This document shows, piece by piece, positions 1 through 15,000 of a DNA stretch of 64,000 nucleotides. The DNA comes from Plasmopara viticola (taxonomy: Eukaryota; Oomycota; Peronosporomycetes; Peronosporales; Peronosporaceae). Location of the stretch: contig MBPM02000026.1 of NCBI GenBank assembly GCA_001695595.3, forward strand, positions 496,001 to 560,000, given 5' to 3'. How positions within the stretch are numbered: position 1 is the first letter of the stretch; every line of letters starts with the position of its first letter. Below the pieces are notes generated by a model. The model had not been told where the DNA came from. It saw only the letters and a list, made by a program, of their open reading frames with translations, and made no database searches. The position numbers and the translations under genes are program-made.

Positions 1-3000
1 GCTAGTCGCTGCAATGTACTTTGTTTTGCGTTGCGAATAGGCAACTGTCTCCTCATTTGTTGCATCTGGGTACGACACGTTTAACGGGACAAAGGTGGCA
101 TTAAAAGGCAGGAAGAGGTCGACGAAAAACACGTTAGTTCCAATCCGAATTAGGTCGCCACGGGCTAAGAAGCCACTTAGATCCCGGCTTGTTGTCACCA
201 AAGGCCAATTTTGTTGTACCTTGAGCGTACCCGGCAACTGGTGATCAACTTCTCCGATCGAAAGCTGAAACGAACCTCCGATACAGCATGAAAGCATTCC
301 ATCTTGCACAGTTGTGACGAAAGATACGATTTGACCCGTAGAGACGAGGTTAGACGCGTCGACCGCTAAGCTTGAGACGTCTCCTCTATTGTAAAAGGTA
401 ATAGTCCATGAATACAGACCGTACGCCGCCGGTTCTATTGTGGACCGAGAGACTGTTACATTGGCTACAGGAGCCAACTTTGCCACTTGGGTAGCCAGCT
501 CGGATGCTGTTGCGTCCGCGGGTACTACAACACGCTTTCCGGGTCCAAGTTGGAGTGAGAAATTTCCAGACAAGGCCCCCAGTGATCCTTTCACTGACTC
601 GGTGACTGTAATCCTTGCGTCGAGTTTATTTGAGACTAACGTTGTTTGGGGTCCCGTTGCAACAAGAAGAAGCGGATCTGCGTGTATCTTTGGCGCTGTA
701 AATGTGATGAACCAATTGAAATACGTCTCTGCTGTCCCACTCGTTCGACTCACTGCAACAGTTCCTATAGATGAAAGAAGATTCAAGGCATTTTGCATTG
801 CCAGAGCAGTACAGCTGAACGGTAGCGCTGTGGTCGTCTCACTGTCGTACGCCAAAGTGAATGTTCCCGAGAGCGCTCCACCACTGGAACTAAATGTCTG
901 TACGTGCTGTACCTCCAGCTGGGTAGCAGACTGTAATGTATGAGTGTTACACCATGGATACTCACCTTTGAGGCTCGTCAAATCTAGAGCAATCAAAGAA
1001 GTAGGAGGTGAAGATGTAAATGTGACGTCCCAAGCAGATCCCCCTGTCATATCCGTCCAAGCCAACGAGACCTGAAGCGTTTGAGATGATAGCGACATCA
1101 AACTGAGCAAAGCGGTTTGAACTTGTGCTGCACTAGATCCCACGGCCACTTGAGTTTGAAAGCCTTGATAGCTCAGCCCCACATTTCCTCGCAAAGAACG
1201 CATTTGACCTTTATGAACCTCGTAAACTGCGAGCGTTGGGAATGCAGTGCCCGTTGACGTCATACTCGCAACCTGTAGTGGCGGCAAGTCCCCTGCGTGA
1301 AATGGAAACGTCACGATCCATGTGCGTCCTCCTTGTGTGTTGTGTTCAAGCAGAGTGACATTGACTGCTTCGATTGTGACTAACTTTTCGAGCGTCGACT
1401 TGACTTCCAAAGCAGTGGCATTGAAAAGTAATCTAGTTGAAATACTGCCTTGAAAAGCCAGTTGAAAATTGCCATCAAGAAGTCCACTTGAAGCTGATAA
1501 CGTTACATTCTGGACCTCGACGATGATTCCCTTTTTCGTCTCGACAAAATTATTGGGCCCACCACTTGTGAAATTGGACACCACAGCCAGGTCGCCAATA
1601 TCTCCGGCAGCATAGAATGTCACATCCCAGCGATATCCCGAAAGTGTTGCTTGCGTCACAGAGCTCCGAGCCACTGTTACCGGTCCGTCGTGATAGACAC
1701 TTTGAATCGCGCTTAACACTTCTTCATCACTTGCTTGAGAATCGATCAATTCAGACACGGCGGACTTGAAACCAATGCGAAACATGCCAGTGAAAAGACT
1801 GTCACCAACAATCGTCAACGATTGAATCTCCCACATATTTCCAATTTGCGATACATACAAACGCTGGATTCCAGGCACATTATTCAATGCAAGATGAAGT
1901 TGTTGAATCTCTGGTTTGTTTCCGATCGGTCTCGTTAGTACGCTCACATTCGGAGACGGTCCCGTCAAACCTATGCTTGACACTGCAATCGGATAGAGAA
2001 TTGACGTTCCAGAAGCAAAGTCAATAGTCCACTGACGTTCCCCTGAGAGTCCAGGGCCAAGTATAGAACACGATGTTCCTCCAACGACATTCAACATCAT
2101 TGGACAGTCTGCATTGATCGACATGGGAACCAGTTGACCGGAAACTTTATGCGTGACTTGGAACGAACCTTGTAGTGGTTTTGCATCGAGTAGACCAGTA
2201 ATCACGACATCTAACCCGGTTGAGAGAGTGCTTACCGCATCCCCATACGATCGATAATCAGCAGTAAGAAGCGGAAGGTCCCCATTGATGGGTGGAAACG
2301 TGACTTCCCAGATGCGAAGAAACGCAGAGTCGTCTTTCACATTTACAATTGTGACAGACACAGCATCAAGTGACTCAAGTCTCGTTTTCATTTCGACACT
2401 TGAAGCGTTCCATGGTATGAAGGTTGTCGTCTCAGACCCCAATTTTAGCACGAAATTCCCGCTCGGCGGTGGTGTAGTTCCCCCACTTTTTCGTACAACG
2501 TAGCTCGTGACCCCGAGAAGATCACAGCGGATTTCCAGCAACATAATGGGCTGCACATTGACCTCAAAGCGCACGTCCCATTCGTATCTCGTAAACGTGT
2601 TTGTCACTTTAGAGCTAAAGGAAACAGTCACGTCTTTTAGAGCTGGAAGTTGTTTAAGTGCTGTGGCCATGTCTGCACCATTAGCTTGAAGATTGACTTC
2701 TACGAACTTTCCTTCAAAAAATACTAAAAATGTTCCCATTCGAGCCTGTAAATTGGCACTAAACAAACTCAAAGTTTGAATCTCAACCAGAGTCCCCGGA
2801 CGCAATCGAGATGTCGAGACGTTGGCTGCAATACCCGCGAGATTATTGGAAGCCAACGATAGCTTTGGCTGCTGCCCCACATCCGACACGAACGTCACGT
2901 ACCATGTATAGTCTTGCACACTCACATTAAGTGGACCCGTTCGTGCGACTTGAAAGGCATGACTTCCAAGCGTCGCGTCCGTTAGTTTCTGCGCAAAGGA

Positions 3001-6000
3001 CGGCGCGCTTTCCGTCGAAAAGAGCGTCGCAGTCACAAACCCGAATACACGCAAAGTAAATGTCCCAGAGATGACGCTATTAGCCGAAGTTTGAACCGTT
3101 TGAATCTCGGGTAACTGCGGTGTATTCGTTAGCATCACACGTTGCACTTCAGGCCTGTACTCCGACGAGGTCGTGACTATAACTTGTGTCTGAGTCAATG
3201 CTGCAGGGTGATCAAGTTGTAGCTCGTAGACCTCAGGTGCAGCTCCCCAACTTTTTGTCGTCACCACTTGAACATCAGGGCTTTCATTCATCACGTCAAT
3301 CTCGACCAACTGGATCTCGCTTTGAGGAGCTCGAGAGCGAATAGATACGCGTTGGGTTTCGTTCTTAGCCTTGCGAAGAGGAGCAACGCATTCTAATTGA
3401 TCCGACGAGCGCAAAACCGCAGGTACTTTGGTTTCAGCAAACATACATTCCAAAGTCGCACTTGAATTGAACCCGGAGCCTGTGATAGTCACAACGTTGC
3501 CACCTTTCGGTGAGCCGTACGTTGGACTGAGCTTAAATGCAATAGGCTTTAAATCCACGGTCAATTCTTGGTAAGATTCACTGAAATCTTGCTCGTTAGA
3601 TGACAATTCAACCATATATCGACCTGGGTGAAGACTCGGGGAACGGCACTGTACCGTTGATTCGATAACCTTTGCTTGAGCTATCACCTGACCAAATTTA
3701 CACCACACGGTAATTAAAGCATCGACTTCTGTTGTTTGCAGCGTAATCAGAGACTGATCTCCAGAGAACACAACGGATGGAGAAATACTTAACACTTGTG
3801 GTAGCTCGACGTATGAGAAGGAAACGACAGAATCCTGGGTAAAGGTAGAACGAGCGTCACCTTTCACTACATTCACGCTTACAACTTGTGCCGACTCGGC
3901 GATGTATGTGGGTGTAAAGCATTGAGCGACTCGTGAGTCAGTCACTTGAGCTCGCACGACAAGTGTTCCAAAGATACAGTAAAGGTCCTCAGAAATTTCA
4001 AAGCCTTCACCCTGGACGGTGACTAAAGTACCACCTCGGAACGGACCACTTGTAGGAGTGATGGAGTACACTACTGGTACGTCTTCGTACGAGAAAGTTA
4101 ATGCTTTCGAGGCGTAAAGTATGCCATCGACTGATATCGATACCTGGACGACTCGAGCTTGGAAAGAAAGTGGTACAACACACTCAATCCATCCACCACC
4201 GAGATTCATCGCCGACACAATTTGCGTTTCGCCAACGTGGCACTTGAGGTTTTGGTGCAGTTGAGAAAGCTTGTGACACTGTATCTTGACGGTCACTGGC
4301 TTTCGAATCGGACTTTGCGACGGTTGTAAGCGTACGGGTTGGAGCGGGGCTTGGACAAAGATTTGGAGTTCTGTGTTGGATACTTCTTGACCGTTATTGG
4401 AGACTTCGATACTCAAGAAGCTTCCTGGAAGCCACCGTCTTGCAAATTTATCGTTTACGACGCATTCAATGATGCTTGGCGAGATAAATCTACCCGGGAC
4501 CAGGACATCTTCAATCACACATGATAACAGCGATGAATCTACGAAATTGGCACCCATGAGACGAAGCGTTGTGGCGTCCGTGGCATGAATGGTGGGTGGA
4601 ATAATCTTGGTTATCGTCGGCATGCTGTAGTAGTAAAAGCTTAACTTTTGCAACGTCTTGTATCGGGAATTTACATCAGCTAGACGAGCAATTGAAAATG
4701 ACACTACACCCGCTTTCGACTGACTTGGAGAAACGCACTCGGCCAGGGTTGCATTGATCACATGGAGACGAGAAGGTGTGGTAGCAAATACACAGACCAA
4801 GTCTGTTGTCGAAGTATTTCCAAAGAAATTTGACCCAAAGATCTGTACCTTCGTCCCTCCTCCTAAAACTCCAAAGGACGGTGAAATGTAGTAGACCGCA
4901 AACTGTTCTCGGTACAAGATTTTGACCCCATCGTTCACAAAATTGAGGCCATTTAGTGCCACATATACGCTGTAGATGCCAGCATTCATGTACGTCGCGA
5001 GGCACAAGAGGTGAGTGCTTGAGACCCATTTAACGGGTCTAGAAGGTCCGTCCTCCCCGATTCGACACCGCATTGTTTCTTTAGCCGTCTCTGTAAAGCC
5101 ATTGCCTTGAATAGTAAGCGTCACGTTAGCCTGGAATGTTGATAGACTGACTTCAGACGGAAAAACCGACGTTAACACTGGCCGTGGACGAACTAAAAAT
5201 GTCAATTTCTCACTAAAATCGAGTTGGTTGATCGATACTGCAACACTGACGATCCCCCCCAGCAATTGTTCGGGTACATCGGCCGTCGCGACTGAGGTAG
5301 TCAAAACAGTAGCCGACACATCGCTTGTATTGGACCCACAAGCAAACCTTACTGTCATTCCATCACGAAAGTCCAAGCCTGAAAGCGTCATTATCGTGCC
5401 TTCCGCTGCAGAGCCACTCAGAGGCGCTATCTTGGCTAATGTCGGAAAATTTACGTACTGAAATATGATTGTTTGTTGTCTCTGTGCGTCAAACCGGTCT
5501 TCTCCATCGTTTGAGCTCCAGTAGAATGAAACGATTACGTTCGCCGGCTCTCTTACACCAGGTGAGACGCAACTTATCGTATCTTTTTCAATCAAAAAGG
5601 CACGAGTGTCTTGCTCTCCAAAGGAGCAAAACATACTCACTCCTTCATTTTCTAGCACCTCGCCATTGTTCAATGCGATGTGGACACGCGTACCGCCTTC
5701 TATAGGCCCTACAGAGGGATGAACCGCCGTAATTTGAGGCCTCACCTCGTAGTTGAGTGAGGTGTCGAAGAATGTGAAATCGTGGCCATTGTTACTGACC
5801 CCGATCGAAACTTGGCCAAGTCGGTTTTTCCAAAGAGGACACTTCACCACGGTCGAATCAATGAAAGTAGCCGGAAGTGATGGCACATTTGCACCAAAAA
5901 TACACTGCAATTCCGTCGTATTAAGAAAATGTGAGCCCTTTACTGTTAACTCACTTCCTCCCGCTTCCGGTACATGCTGGATCGACACATTGAAGATCTG

Positions 6001-9000
6001 AATCGGTACATCATAGAAAAAATCTACTGAGTTGGAGCGAATGCCAGAGCCAATAGCAACATATAGTGCAACGACAGAAGCATTAGCAATGCTGCTGGGA
6101 GCTGTGCATGTTAACACACTTTGATGATAAGTAGTCGGGATAACTTGAATGGCATCAAACATACACACAAGTGTCGTGTCGTCCAGAGCTTCTCCAGATA
6201 AAGTTACGACCGTTCCACCACTTATAGGACCATGATCGGGCTCGACGGCGTACAGCACGGGCTCAGTTATCACAAACAATGAATTGTCCGCCATATACCG
6301 CTTCTTTCCATTGAATATAAGTCCTACCTCTGCCTTCCCTGGTGTCCACAACGGTGTATAGCACATAAACTCGGTACTCGATACAATGTAAGCTGGTCGT
6401 GTCAATGTGCTTGTCGAACGCACAAAAATGCAGTCATAGAACGCGCTCGTGTGTGCGACTTCTGCTGATAACTTTAGATGTAACTCAGTGCCACCGGAAG
6501 TCGCTACTTTGTCTGGGTATACACTCAAAACGTCCATCGCGTCATAGTAGTACAGAGTCTGTAGACTAGTGGTGTAGTCGACTCCATTCATTGTCAGTTC
6601 GACTGCTATGTAGCCCACAGTTGGACGAGCTGGTGCCACACAAATTACTGTTGCTGACGAGACAAAGATGGCAGGACTAGTGCTCTGAGACTCACCAAAC
6701 CGACATTGTAAAGCATTTGTCGATAGAAAGTTGTGTCCCGTGAGAACAAGCTGTTCTCCTCCTTCACTTCTGACAATCGATGGGCTCAGTGATCTAATCT
6801 GTGGGGGGTTGTAGTATGTAAACCATACAGGAAAGTCACTTTCGATTGAAATTCCTAGAGCACCAACACTGACTTTGACCTTGTGAGGAAGTTGAACAGC
6901 AGGAATGACACAAGAAAGTGTCTTCGGGTTCAAGAGCACGGCGGGCACAGCCACCTCATCGAATAAACAGCTGTACTCCATGCTTTCATCGATTGTGCCA
7001 CGAATTAAGACTCGTGTACCACCCCATATACTGCCCGCAGTAGGGTAGATTTCGTCGAAATGAGGAATAGCATAGTAAACAAAAACTACATTTGCTGAGC
7101 TGACAAACGTATCGCCATCCAAACTCACTTCCACGATCACTTCGTGTCGACTCAATTGCTCAGTCGACCAAAAGGGTAATGACGGTAGCATCGGAGCACG
7201 ACAGCGAACTTCGGTTCGATTTACGTAAAAAGCAGATACTCGGTTAAGTCCAAAACGACATTGTAAGTTTCTTGAGGGGTAAAAGCCAAAGCCAAGGACG
7301 CGAATCTCTCTGTGCTGATTTCTGAAGCCCGATTTGGGCTCAATCGACGTGAGCGCCAGCATTTCAACGCTTGTAAGTGGTCGTTGAAATAGAGCAATTT
7401 CTTGGCTATTCCATGATATCCCAAACGAGTAGTTTCCTGGTCCAAGTTGAGGCGATTTGCATTCTAATAGGGTTCCTGAAATCACTGTCGCAAACGTTTT
7501 CTTGTCCTTACCAAAGTTACAGACATAGCGGAGATAAGGAGAAAAAGTGGTACCCAAAACACGAAGTATAGCTCCTCCTGATTCTGGAATTATCGTCGGA
7601 ACAACACTGTCAATCGTTGGACGGGTAAGGAGTTCAAACGCTAGCGAATTCGTCGAGTAGCGCTCCCCATTCTGCCAGATTGAGACCCTCAGTCGTCGAG
7701 GGTGCTCAAAGGCGAAAGTAGGAGCGAGGCAATTGAGGTCTCCGGACAAAGTCACCTGAGCTTTAGTTAAAACCACTTCCTCTCCTTTCGCTTCAAACCC
7801 ACACTCGTAAGCAACACTAAAGTCAACATCCACCGTCTTTAAAGAAGCTGTTAATGTTACATTTCTCTCTAATGAAGCCATTTGTGGTTTAATCGAAATG
7901 AGCTCACGCCTTGCAAGATACTGAAATTGCTCTGGACTCGTAGCTAGATCTTGTCCATTGAGCGTAATTGCCATCGAAAGATTTTCACTTTGCATTCCTA
8001 ACGGAGTAGAGCACGTCACGTGCTCTAGCTGGATCGATTCCGCTTCGACAAAAGTCGGTCCAAATCGGCACATGATCATCTGCTGCATCCAGAAATCGAT
8101 AGCTTCAGAAAGAGTAAAAACCACCAATGTTCCTCCATTCGCACTGCCCCGCGTCGGAGATACATTTGTCACAATAGATTCAGGAACGAAGGTAAAAGAC
8201 AGCGAGGAACCGTTGATGAAATGAACACTGTCTCCTTCAATACAGAGTTTGATCGTCCCAGGACGATGTGGAGGGCTCTTGCACTCAACCTGCGAAGGTG
8301 TCACGAGTCGAGCATGTACTGAACTATCACCAAAGACACAATGCAAATTCCCAGGAAGAGACACAGGAGTCACGTCAATGATAACATTCGTGCCACCACG
8401 ACTTAGTCCCACATTTGGGGTTGCTGCAAGCAAAGCGATCGGGGCTTCAAAAGACACCAATAACTCATTGCTAGTCGACGCATTTGTGACAATGGCTATC
8501 GGTAACACAAGACTACGAGTACCGACACCTGGAGTCTTGCAACGAACTCTCGAAGACGTAGTAACTTCGGCTGTTGCGATGAATTGTCCTCTTCCAAAAC
8601 TGCACTGGAGAAAGCTGTGGTCAGTGAATCCTGAACCTTTCACTTCAATTTCCATTCCTCCAGCTACAGCAACAGCAGAGGGCTGAATGGCTGTGATCCA
8701 TATACGCGAAACGAACGTGATGTTTTGAGTTGAAAAGATGAAATTGACACCATCACAAGCGATAGATACCAAATATTCGCCAGCAGGAAGAAGAGGAGGA
8801 AGGCACGAGACTTTGGTCGAGGACAAGACTGACGCACGGGTGACAAGACCACCGATGCGGCACAATGGTGTAGCATTTTCAAATGGGAGGTAGAAATGTA
8901 GCCCAGTAATCATGAAATAGTCGTTTTGCGTGGATTCCATGAATTGATCAGGAGATATCGACGTGATCACTTCATCCGGAGTGTACGTAAACCTGTACAT

Positions 9001-12000
9001 ATCTCTGTTAAGTGTTTGTTGGTTTTGAAAAGTGACACTTAATTGCACTTGTCCCGGACTCTTTGCTGGCGGAGACGTACAGAGAACAGTGCCAGGCTCT
9101 ATCACAGTTGCAGCAACAACAATATCTCCAAAGCGACAAACCAAATCGTCTCTATCATCGAGTAATTGATCAATTTTTGATACCACGAGAGAACCCCCTC
9201 TTACTGGCCCGCTTGTGGGGATCACGGTGATGATTTGTATCGGACTGACAGCTTCAATGTGTAAATTCTGCTTCGACACCACATAGCCTCCAGTATCTTC
9301 AATGCTCGCTATGTATCGCCCGGGCGTAAGTAGCAGAACTTCTCCTCCAAAGTGGTTCTGTCGGCTGTCTTTTGCAAGATCGAGGGAAGTTCGAATTCGT
9401 GTTTCGCCGCCATCTTCGAGCAAAAGACTCATGGTATATGATGAAAATGAATCAAGTCCTTGCACGCATACTACCACAGATTGTCCAGTCAATATCTTTG
9501 CAGGAAAGATTGCAAGACCAAGCATAGGGAATTGGTACCTCCAAAACAAATTAATCTCTAGCTCAAGTGCCACAAAATTAGATCTATCAGATAAAATGCC
9601 AACTGTAAAGTTCACTTTCGAGCTTAAAGCCGCTCTTTCGGTTTGAGTTTGAGTTAAAAGTTGAGATGGAGGCGCCACGCAAGAAATCGTATCCGCACGA
9701 AAGAAAGCTGCTTCAACGCTGATGTTTCCGAATTGACACACAAACGTCACCTCTGGTACAAAGCCACGTCCCGAAACTACCACATCTTCACCACCAAAAA
9801 TGGATCCACTCCTCTGACTCATTGAGTGGAGAGTAGGACGTGGATGATACATTAATGTCGAATGAGACCCTCCTACAAAGTCGTGTCCATTGTTTGATAC
9901 GGCTACGGTCACTTGTCCAGGAGACGACACGTCCGGTAAGGTGCATTTGATAGACGTGCGCGAAGAAACAAAAGCTGCTACTTCGTAAGCCTCACCGATT
10001 CGACACGTATAAGTTTCGGCAACTTGAATTGATTCTGATAAGAAAATGACCACGTCGACTGTTTGAGTGATAATTGCATGTCGCGGACTCATACTAAGCA
10101 CTTTAAGTGCCGGCAGGAGGTGGATCTTGAATCCACTGTTTGTATAATCAACTCCATTTGCTGAAATTTCAAGAGTGACGTATGAATAGACAGCATGAGA
10201 AGAGAATGCGGGTGCAGCACATCGCATTTCTGCCTCGCTAAGACTTACGGCGGTTGTCACAACATTCGAGTCAAACGAACAGTACATGAGACCATCTAGA
10301 AAATTACGTCCTTGGACAGATATGAGGCCACCAAGTGTGTAAGATATCGATTGCGGCACGATATCAGAAATAGATGGTGTGGCATAGTACTGAAATCTTT
10401 TCTCAAACACAAAAATGGTGAGATCGTCACACTCAACGCTAATTTCAACTTCACCATCATTATCTTGAGATGGCATGGAGCACTGTAAAGACCTGTGTGC
10501 TTTGTCCCAAAACGCATCGATGTTTAAGTCGCCAACAATACAATTCCAATGCCTACATTGTGGAGCTCCTGTATCCAACGATATCGTTAGCTTGGTGCCA
10601 CCGGAGATTGGACCTGACGTTGGAGAAAAGTCACGTGCAACTGCATTTCGTGTAAATGCAAAGCGCAAGTTGGTATCAATAAAATCTACTCCGTTAATCG
10701 AGAATCCAAAGGCAACTGTTCCTAAGCGATGCACTGGGGCACGACAAAGAACCAATTTGTCCGATATCCATTCCGCCGGTACATTGTTTTCACTATCCAA
10801 TGTGCCAAATTGACAGCTTGAAGTCGTAAGTCGAGGAAAACTTGCACCTTGGACGCGAATCCAAGAACGTGTGGATTCTCCACTGCTATTTGGGTAAATC
10901 GATCGGATTGTAGGCTCCAAAAGGTACCAAAAGCGCGGACCTTCGACGAAATTTTGTCCATTAAAAGATAAATGTGTCGTCACTGGTCCCGCGACATCAC
11001 TTTGTACGGCTGGAACGGCAACACTGACGGACGCTCGAGTTGTTAGAACGTTTTGAAGAATCGATGTACCAATTTGAATCGACACATTGTAGGAAGCGTC
11101 GAACGGTGTCGCGTGTTCCCAGCTCAAGGTCAAAATCGTACCTCCCGTCACACTTCCCGATTTTGGGTGTAGCTCGATAAAAGATGGATTTTTGTAAAAG
11201 CAATACGATAGAGATTCCTTCGTAAATTCCTGGCCGTTGGACGAAAATCGGAAGTCCACGGGGCCAAATAAAGCCCAACTTGATAATTGAACAATGCACG
11301 TCGCTTCAGTTGAGCTCACAACAATTGCAGGAATTGTACGATTTCCAAACCTACAAACGCTGCTAGCTGTTCCAACAAAGTTGCCACCGTTTACACTCAC
11401 CAAAGTAGTAGCAGTCAGTGGTCCTTTACTCGGAAAGATACTTGATACAAAAGGGTTTTCTGCATACATAAAAGTCAATGAAGTTTCGCTTACTTCCACT
11501 CCATTCAAAGACACAAACACTTGAACTTCACGTGGACCTGACACAAAAGGTGGCATGATACAAGTGATCATTGTGTCAGTGATAAAAAGAGCGGGAACGA
11601 ACACTGCGCCGGCTAATACACAACTCAAGCTATGTCCATCCTGGAAATAGGCACCTGATACCGTCACAACAGTCCCACCGTCGATAGAGCCAATTGAAGG
11701 CGTGAGACTTTCGAGATTTACTTCACGGTAGTATCGAAACGGAAAAGTTGCAATGGGTACAGTCAGACTTGTCGATGCGTTAATTATCCGAAACATTTCG
11801 ACAACTCCCATTACTCTTCGATCCGTCCACCGTGGGGGAAACCAACGAAATTCGTTCAATCGAATTGGATTGGCTGGTGCAAGTTCCGAGCAAATGGAGC
11901 GATTTTGAGAGCAAAAGCGTCCAACGATCGCTTCATCTCCCAAAGAGCTGTTCTTTCCACTTCGATAAAAAACAACTGGAGTCGCACCACGCACAGAAGT

Positions 12001-15000
12001 CGCACGAGGTCGTATAGTCCACACGCCCTCGTCCAAAACCATGAGCCTTTCATTTGCGAAAGATCCGACCATAGATAGGGAATAATCAATGACACCAACT
12101 ACGACTGAAGTCTCCACTAAGGTCGCAGCTTCACATTTCACTTTGGTGTCCGAAACAAAGGTTGCTGGAGTCAACTCATTGCCAACAATGCATTGCAAAT
12201 CACTTGAATCTCGAAAATCTCGTCCAGAAAGAACTATTTCTAACGGGTGTTGTGCGTACATTGTTTTCGGCGCGAAATCTAAAACTGTTGGACTCACAAC
12301 GTATTCAAATCGAAGTGGTTCAACGGAATAGTCTTGCAGATTGTTACTCACTTGGACTTCTACCCATCCAGGGCTATGTGGAGGCGCCACACAAGAGATT
12401 GACGAGTTTGACAGCCACATTGCTGCCACCACACTAGAAATGCCGAAGCGACATCGAAGTCCTGCCCCCTGAACGAAGTTCAAGCCTTGTATTGTGACTG
12501 CATACCGACCGTCAGCTGATCCACGACTTGGGGAAATACTAAGTAATATCAGAGCAGGATAATACGTGAATGTCAATTGTGGTGCGTTCAAAAATGAAAA
12601 AGTGGTTGTGGAAATCGAGAAATTGACTAAAGTCGCTTGACTTGGGGGTGAGATGCAAAAGATCTGCGTGGTAGATAGAAATTCTGCCGGAACATTAACG
12701 TCCCCAAACTGACAAAAGTATCCATCATTACTTGTGAATGGTCCACCGCAAATTAGTACGCGTGTCCCTCCTCGATCCGGGCCGCTTTTGGGTAGAAGTA
12801 GTCGTACAAACGGCGAAATCTGCGAACAAAAGTCGAGCGGTTCATCAAGAACGTTTATGCCGTCTACAATGAGCGAGAACTGTGAGCATTTATGCCACTG
12901 CGGCCATGCGTGTGGACACCTCACTTCCGCTTGATTAATGAATGTAACTGGCGTCTGTATGCCGTCGACATCGCAGTGCATAGGCACATCAAAATAGTGA
13001 CTCCCCACCACGGAAAGGAAGTGACTGTCAGCCGTACGACGTTGTATCAGTTTCCGAACAATCGGTTCTCGAACGAACGAAAGCGTTACTGATTCAAGAC
13101 TGCATTGATTCAGTCACTGAGACATAAGCGCACGTTGACAAAACCCGGAGAACGTTTCGGCGCAACACAAGACCCGTGAGTCGAATTAAGCAGCACGAAA
13201 GGCATCAGGTCATACGGGTAATACGACACAAATTGGCAAACCAGGTCTATAGTTGAAGCCAAATGTACTCCCTTTAGAACAATCGTTTGCCCTCCAATCG
13301 CCAATAGTAGCGTCGGAGAAGCAGTCTGAAGTATTGGTCTTGCTATCAGGTGAAATGGAACGTCAAAGATGGCTCCCTCTTGCGCAGCTTGTTTCACTTG
13401 CAGCGTTGCTGGTATCGATACGGAGGCGTTATCGATCGTGCCCAGATCGTCTACAGTCGCAAGTGAGCACGTGCACGTGGACGCACCAATAAAGACAGCA
13501 TCCGCAGTAGCTCGCTTGCTACCATCCACATCGAGTTGACACGTCAAGTCAACAAACTCATGAAAGTTGTGCCCGACTAATGTTACAACTGTAGATTCGT
13601 CATCAATGAGCGCATAGAGTGGCGTCGCATAAATCACTACAGCTGGAGGATAGAGCGTGAACAATACTAAATTCGCGGAAAATTCGTGATTGTTGTTGGA
13701 TACGCGGACTGGAAAGGTTCCAGCATAAAATTGACGTGGAAAGACGCACAGAACGCGATTTTGGCTTTGAAAGTGACTTGCACGCACAATGGCTGTACCC
13801 ACACTGCACCGAAAGAGTTCAGAATCGATAAAGCCAGTACCAGTAATCGACACGATAAAGTCTCCAGCCCCTGAGCTTCGCGACGGTGAAACGGAGTACA
13901 CTCGCGGTGCAGCTGTGCAGAGACATACAGTAATTCCATGTTAAGAAAGCTACAACCGTGTTTTTTTTACCAAACTTACGTGTGTAGTTATAAAGTAGGC
14001 TGCTGCTTGTTCGCTGTCCACCCACTTCGAGCTGTACGTGGGACAATCCAGGAGTCGATGGTGGAGTAATGCAAACAATTCCGCCGTCATTCGCCCAAAA
14101 TGCGGTCGTAGTAGTGATCAAGGCGCTATCCTCACGACTAAAAGCACACTTTATTTCCGCATAGCGAGGAAAATTCTCGCCAATAATTAAAAGTCGTGTG
14201 TCCCCAGTCTCAGATCCGAGCGGTGGTATAACATGCTGCAGGGTTGGCTCGGCTGTATGATACAAATATAATCAGTTAGCACGGATTAAACACAAAATAA
14301 CTATGATGACGCACCGAGATATTCAAACACAACCGACGAGTTTCGAGCAGGAATACCATCAAAAGTAACACTGACATCAACAAGACCTGAACTATGGGGT
14401 GGAGCTACACAATCCACTTGAGATGAAGACCTCACGATTGCAGGACTATGACCGTGGCCAATGTGACATACCATCGGATACTTGGAACTGAAACCGATAC
14501 CCTCAATCCGGAGTTTAGTACTGAACGAAATCAGCCCAAAATGTGGTATAACACTAGAAATACCAGGCGTCAAGAGATAAGTGTACGACCACTCAACCGG
14601 TGTAATGAGCTCTCCATCTAATGTGCACTTGACACTCACGTCTCCAATTCCTGTTTCACTGGGAGGAGATGTAGCGATGAGGCTCGTTGAGTTTACAAGT
14701 CTTACATTTGAAGCGCGAGAAGATCCAAAGATACACATGACGAAATCTTCGGACTTGTTCAGCCATCGTCCGGAAAAATGTACGATCGTTCCACCTTCGA
14801 CACTGCCGTAGGATGGTGACATTTCTACTAAGTCAGGCATGTCTTGGTACAGAAAGTGGATACTATCGAACGAGAAGATGGCTGCGGCGATCGAGACGCT
14901 AACGTCTGACTGGCGTCCACAAACGCTGCGTGGTGTAGTACATTGAATCATCGTGTTGGTCAATCTCGTGGCGTTAACTTGCAAGTGTTCATCAAAATGA

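Noticed and set aside
440..13092. Many plus-strand ORFs opposite the TIG gene
   Set aside because: They are shadows of the giant minus-strand coding region and lack independent domains.
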